From the NCBI GenBank assembly GCA_944363705.1, contig CALVUY010000007.1, forward strand, positions 1 through 35,941: 35,941 bases of DNA, read 5' to 3'. The stretch is from an uncultured Bacilli bacterium (GTDB lineage Bacteria > Bacillota_I > Bacilli_A > RF39 > UBA660). The notes under the pieces are model-generated. The model made no database searches. It saw nothing but the letters and a program-made list of their open reading frames with translations, and had not been told where the DNA came from. The translations under genes and the position numbers were made by a program. Below, in pieces: positions 34,486 to 35,941 of this stretch. Position 1 is the stretch's first letter. Each line of letters starts with the position of its first letter.

Positions 34486-34528
34486 AAAATATCACTCATT
34501 AATTAAGTGTAGAAAGGGTGATATTTTT
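34486..34528 (+). promoter_or_regulatory. Long hairpin over the spoIIR ribosome site (terminator and/or translational lock)
   Basis: AAAATATCAC (34486-34495) pairs perfectly with GTGATATTTT (34518-34527). The 22-nt loop and 3' arm include AAAGGGTGAT (34513-34522), the ribosome site of spoIIR. T's follow, so it could also end prmC transcripts. A shorter alternative hairpin, CACT (34493-34496) with AGTG (34506-34509), would break the long stem and free the site. Confidence 0.6.
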
Positions 34529-34530
34529 AT

Positions 34531-35058
34531 ATGAAAAAATATTTAATCTTAGCAAGTTTAATCTTAGTATTTATACCTAATTTAAATAAAGAAAGTGATG
34601 AAATAATTATTCCTGATGAAGCAATTAGATTTAGAGTAGTAGCAGAGTCTAATACTAAAGAAGACCAAGAAACTAAAACAATAGTAAAAGAAGCTTTAGA
34701 AGAAGATTTAGATACACTTTTAAAGGATAGTACTTCAATTGATGAAACAAGGTCTATTTTAAAAGAAAATCAAAATCATTTTGAATCTCTAGTAGAAAGA
34801 ACACTTTTAACAAATAAGATAAATACAACATATAAAGTTAATTTTGGAATTAATTACTTCCCAGAAAAAAACTATAAAGGAGTTATCTACGAAGAAGGTT
34901 ATTATGAATCTTTGGTTGTAACCCTTGGAAGTGGTAACGGTGAAAATTGGTGGTGTGTTTTATTTCCTCCTCTATGTTTAATGGAAGGCGAAGAAACTAA
35001 TACTGATGAAGTTGAATATAAATCATTTGTAAAAGAAATGATAGATAAATACCTATAA
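34531..35058 (+). CDS. spoIIR: Stage II sporulation protein R
   Basis: SpoIIR is the forespore signal secreted into the intermembrane space to activate the SpoIIGA protease and thereby sigma-E. The 175-residue protein has a short N-terminal signal-like helix (about 3-17) and the conserved IRFRVVAESNTKEDQ. The family hallmark NWWCVLFPPLC is at about 140-150. Its position after prfA-prmC and before mntP matches B. subtilis. Its presence is good evidence for a sporulation programme or recent loss of one. Its ribosome site is inside a hairpin. Confidence 0.93.
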   Translation: MKKYLILASLILVFIPNLNKESDEIIIPDEAIRFRVVAESNTKEDQETKTIVKEALEEDLDTLLKDSTSIDETRSILKENQNHFESLVERTLLTNKINTTYKVNFGINYFPEKNYKGVIYEEGYYESLVVTLGSGNGENWWCVLFPPLCLMEGEETNTDEVEYKSFVKEMIDKYL

Positions 35059-35066
35059 TAAATATC

Positions 35067-35094
35067 TACCTATACGAATAAAATTTGATAGGTG
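35067..35094 (+). promoter_or_regulatory. Short hairpin covering the mntP ribosome site
   Basis: TACCTAT (35067-35073) pairs with ATAGGTG (35088-35094; one U-G pair) around a 14-nt loop. The 3' arm contains AGGTGA, the probable ribosome site. A second TACCTATA at 35050-35057, in the last spoIIR codons, could pair with the same arm. No manganese (yybP-ykoY) riboswitch is visible. Confidence 0.4.
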
Positions 35095-35100
35095 ATTACT

Positions 35101-35637
35101 TTGAATATTTTAGAGTTAATAATATTGGCGATAGGTCTAAGCATGGATGCCTTTTCTTTATCTATCGTTTATGGTACTTTAAATCTATCAAATAAAATTA
35201 AAAACTTTTTAAGTATAACAGTAGGAATATTTCATTTCATAATGCCACTATTAGGAAGTATATTGGGACTATTTATTGTAAATCATATAATAAGTAATCC
35301 AGATATTTTAGTAGGAATAATATTTACTGTTCTAAGTATCGAAATGTTACTTAATATAAAAGAACTAGATGAAGAGAAAAAAGATTTTAAAAGTCTAGCG
35401 AATGCTTTTATCTTTGGTTTTAGTGTTAGTATAGATAGTTTTTCAGTAGGAATAGCTTTAGGCACTCATAATGAAAATATTATTTTAGCAGTAACACTAT
35501 TTGCCATAACAAGTTTTATCTTTACCCTTGTAGGACTTAATATAGGTAAATTTTTAACTTTAAAATTTGGTAAAATTGCCAATATTATAGGAAGCATTTT
35601 ATTATTAGTCTTAGCACTTACCTATTTCTTCGAATAA
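35101..35637 (+). CDS. mntP: Putative manganese efflux pump MntP
   Basis: MntP-type proteins (formerly DUF204) export Mn(II). I prefer TTG 35101, with AGGTGA at 35090-35095 as ribosome site; an in-frame GTG at 35092 overlaps that site. The 178-residue protein has six membrane helices in two related halves. Each half carries an intramembrane acidic residue: Asp16 in GLSMDAFSLSI and the Asp in SVSIDSFSVGIALG. It follows spoIIR as in B. subtilis. Confidence 0.9.
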   Translation: MNILELIILAIGLSMDAFSLSIVYGTLNLSNKIKNFLSITVGIFHFIMPLLGSILGLFIVNHIISNPDILVGIIFTVLSIEMLLNIKELDEEKKDFKSLANAFIFGFSVSIDSFSVGIALGTHNENIILAVTLFAITSFIFTLVGLNIGKFLTLKFGKIANIIGSILLLVLALTYFFE

Positions 35638-35677
35638 AAAGTAATTTTTTGTAAAAACTATAATTGGGTGAAGTTTT

Positions 35678-35788
35678 ATGAGTATAAAAAGATTAATCAG
35701 TGATGAAGAGATGGAAGAGATTATCAAAAAAGAAATACTTCCATTAAGATTTCATACTGTAAACCCACTTGTAAAAGAAGTTAAATAA
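35678..35788 (+). CDS. Small 36-residue ORF
   Basis: The reading frame from ATG 35678 gives MSIKRLISDEEMEEIIKKEI and then 16 more residues ending LVKEVK. GGGTGAAG (35665-35672) precedes the start by 5 bases. TATAAT at 35659-35664 is the only promoter-like element and lies so close that a transcript from it would be nearly leaderless; readthrough from mntP is more likely. The stop codon lies in the loop of a terminator, as expected for a real gene end. Product unknown; acidic and basic residues alternate in a helix-like pattern. Confidence 0.5.
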   Translation: MSIKRLISDEEMEEIIKKEILPLRFHTVNPLVKEVK

Positions 35789-35801
35789 CACTTCTTTTTT
35801 T
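35773..35801 (+). terminator. Intrinsic terminator after the 36-codon ORF
   Basis: AAAAGAAGT (35773-35781) pairs with ACTTCTTTT (35790-35798) around an 8-nt loop, followed by more T's to 35801. Confidence 0.75.
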
Positions 35802-35941
35802 AATGTTCAAAACAAAAGTGTGATAAATTAGGTCGAAATACCTGCAAAAGTGTGATTTTTATATTAATATAATAAATAGTAAGCAATTGAAAGGAAGGAA
35901 CATCTTTCTTTTTCTTTTGACAAACACTAGATACTTGCTTT
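35802..35941 (+). other. Non-coding end of window with a short direct repeat and a -35 box
   Basis: AAAAGTGTGAT occurs twice, at about 35813 and 35844, flanking a small AGGT/ACCT hairpin. A perfect TTGACA at 35917-35922 would place its -10 at about 35940, just outside the window, so a further gene probably begins to the right. I see no coding sequence here. Confidence 0.35.

Noticed and set aside
35059-35100. A manganese-sensing yybP-ykoY riboswitch before mntP
   Set aside because: The gap is only about 40 nt and lacks the conserved paired loops; only a small hairpin is present.
1-35941. CRISPR arrays, tRNA or rRNA genes, and insertion-sequence transposases
   Set aside because: No regularly spaced repeats, cloverleaf-like segments or transposase-like reading frames were seen anywhere in the window.

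Overview
The window reads as the origin-proximal part of a low-GC, endospore-related Bacillota (Bacilli/Erysipelotrichia-like) chromosome. The evidence is very AT-rich DNA, strong Shine-Dalgarno sites, TGA used as a stop (so not the Mycoplasma code), a Gram-positive gene order, and two sporulation-associated genes (spoIIR and a gerQ homologue). Gene order follows the arm of Bacillus subtilis that starts with rpmH: rpmH-rnpA-yidC-jag-mnmE-mnmG-rsmG-noc-parA-parB, then ychF-rpsF-ssb-rpsR-(gdpP-like)-rplI-dnaB-walJ-rlmH, then ung/gerQ, ywiB-argS, rpoE, prfA-prmC-spoIIR-mntP. The origin and dnaA probably lie just left of base 1.

Region by region. 1-8233: ribosome and tRNA maturation and membrane insertion (L34, RNase P protein, YidC, Jag/KhpB, MnmE, MnmG, RsmG), interleaved with three unrecognised proteins; one of these (7289-8233) shows a possible Cys-His-Asp triad like that of arylamine N-acetyltransferases and transglutaminases. 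8260-12507: chromosome organisation (Noc with an unusually long tail, ParA, ParB), a small MscS-type channel and a DUF951 zinc-ribbon-like protein. 12500-14104: an AbgT-family transporter. 14146-18508: the most unusual segment. ychF has two apparent one-base insertions in its last domain. It is followed by a very AT-rich unknown gene broken at an A9 tract, a second copy of the last ~510 bp of ychF, and another unknown gene. 18543-25989: rpsF-ssb-rpsR, a DHH-only relative of the c-di-AMP phosphodiesterase GdpP, rplI, dnaB, an M23 peptidase with LysM and G5 domains, walJ, rlmH and ung. 26083-29085 (minus strand): a LemA-like protein, GerQ-like protein and a class A penicillin-binding protein. 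29141-35801: ywiB-argS, a small membrane protein with a decayed partial copy behind it, rpoE, prfA-prmC, spoIIR, mntP and a 36-codon ORF.

Regulation visible in the sequence: most transcription units have a clear intrinsic terminator, and many promoters share an extended -10 of the form TGCTATAAT with a weak -35. Three leaders (rpsF, spoIIR, mntP) can fold so that the Shine-Dalgarno is paired. The best candidate for something undescribed is the ychF-tail/cargo cassette region at 14771-18508. All folding and family assignments were made by eye; no searches or computations were run.
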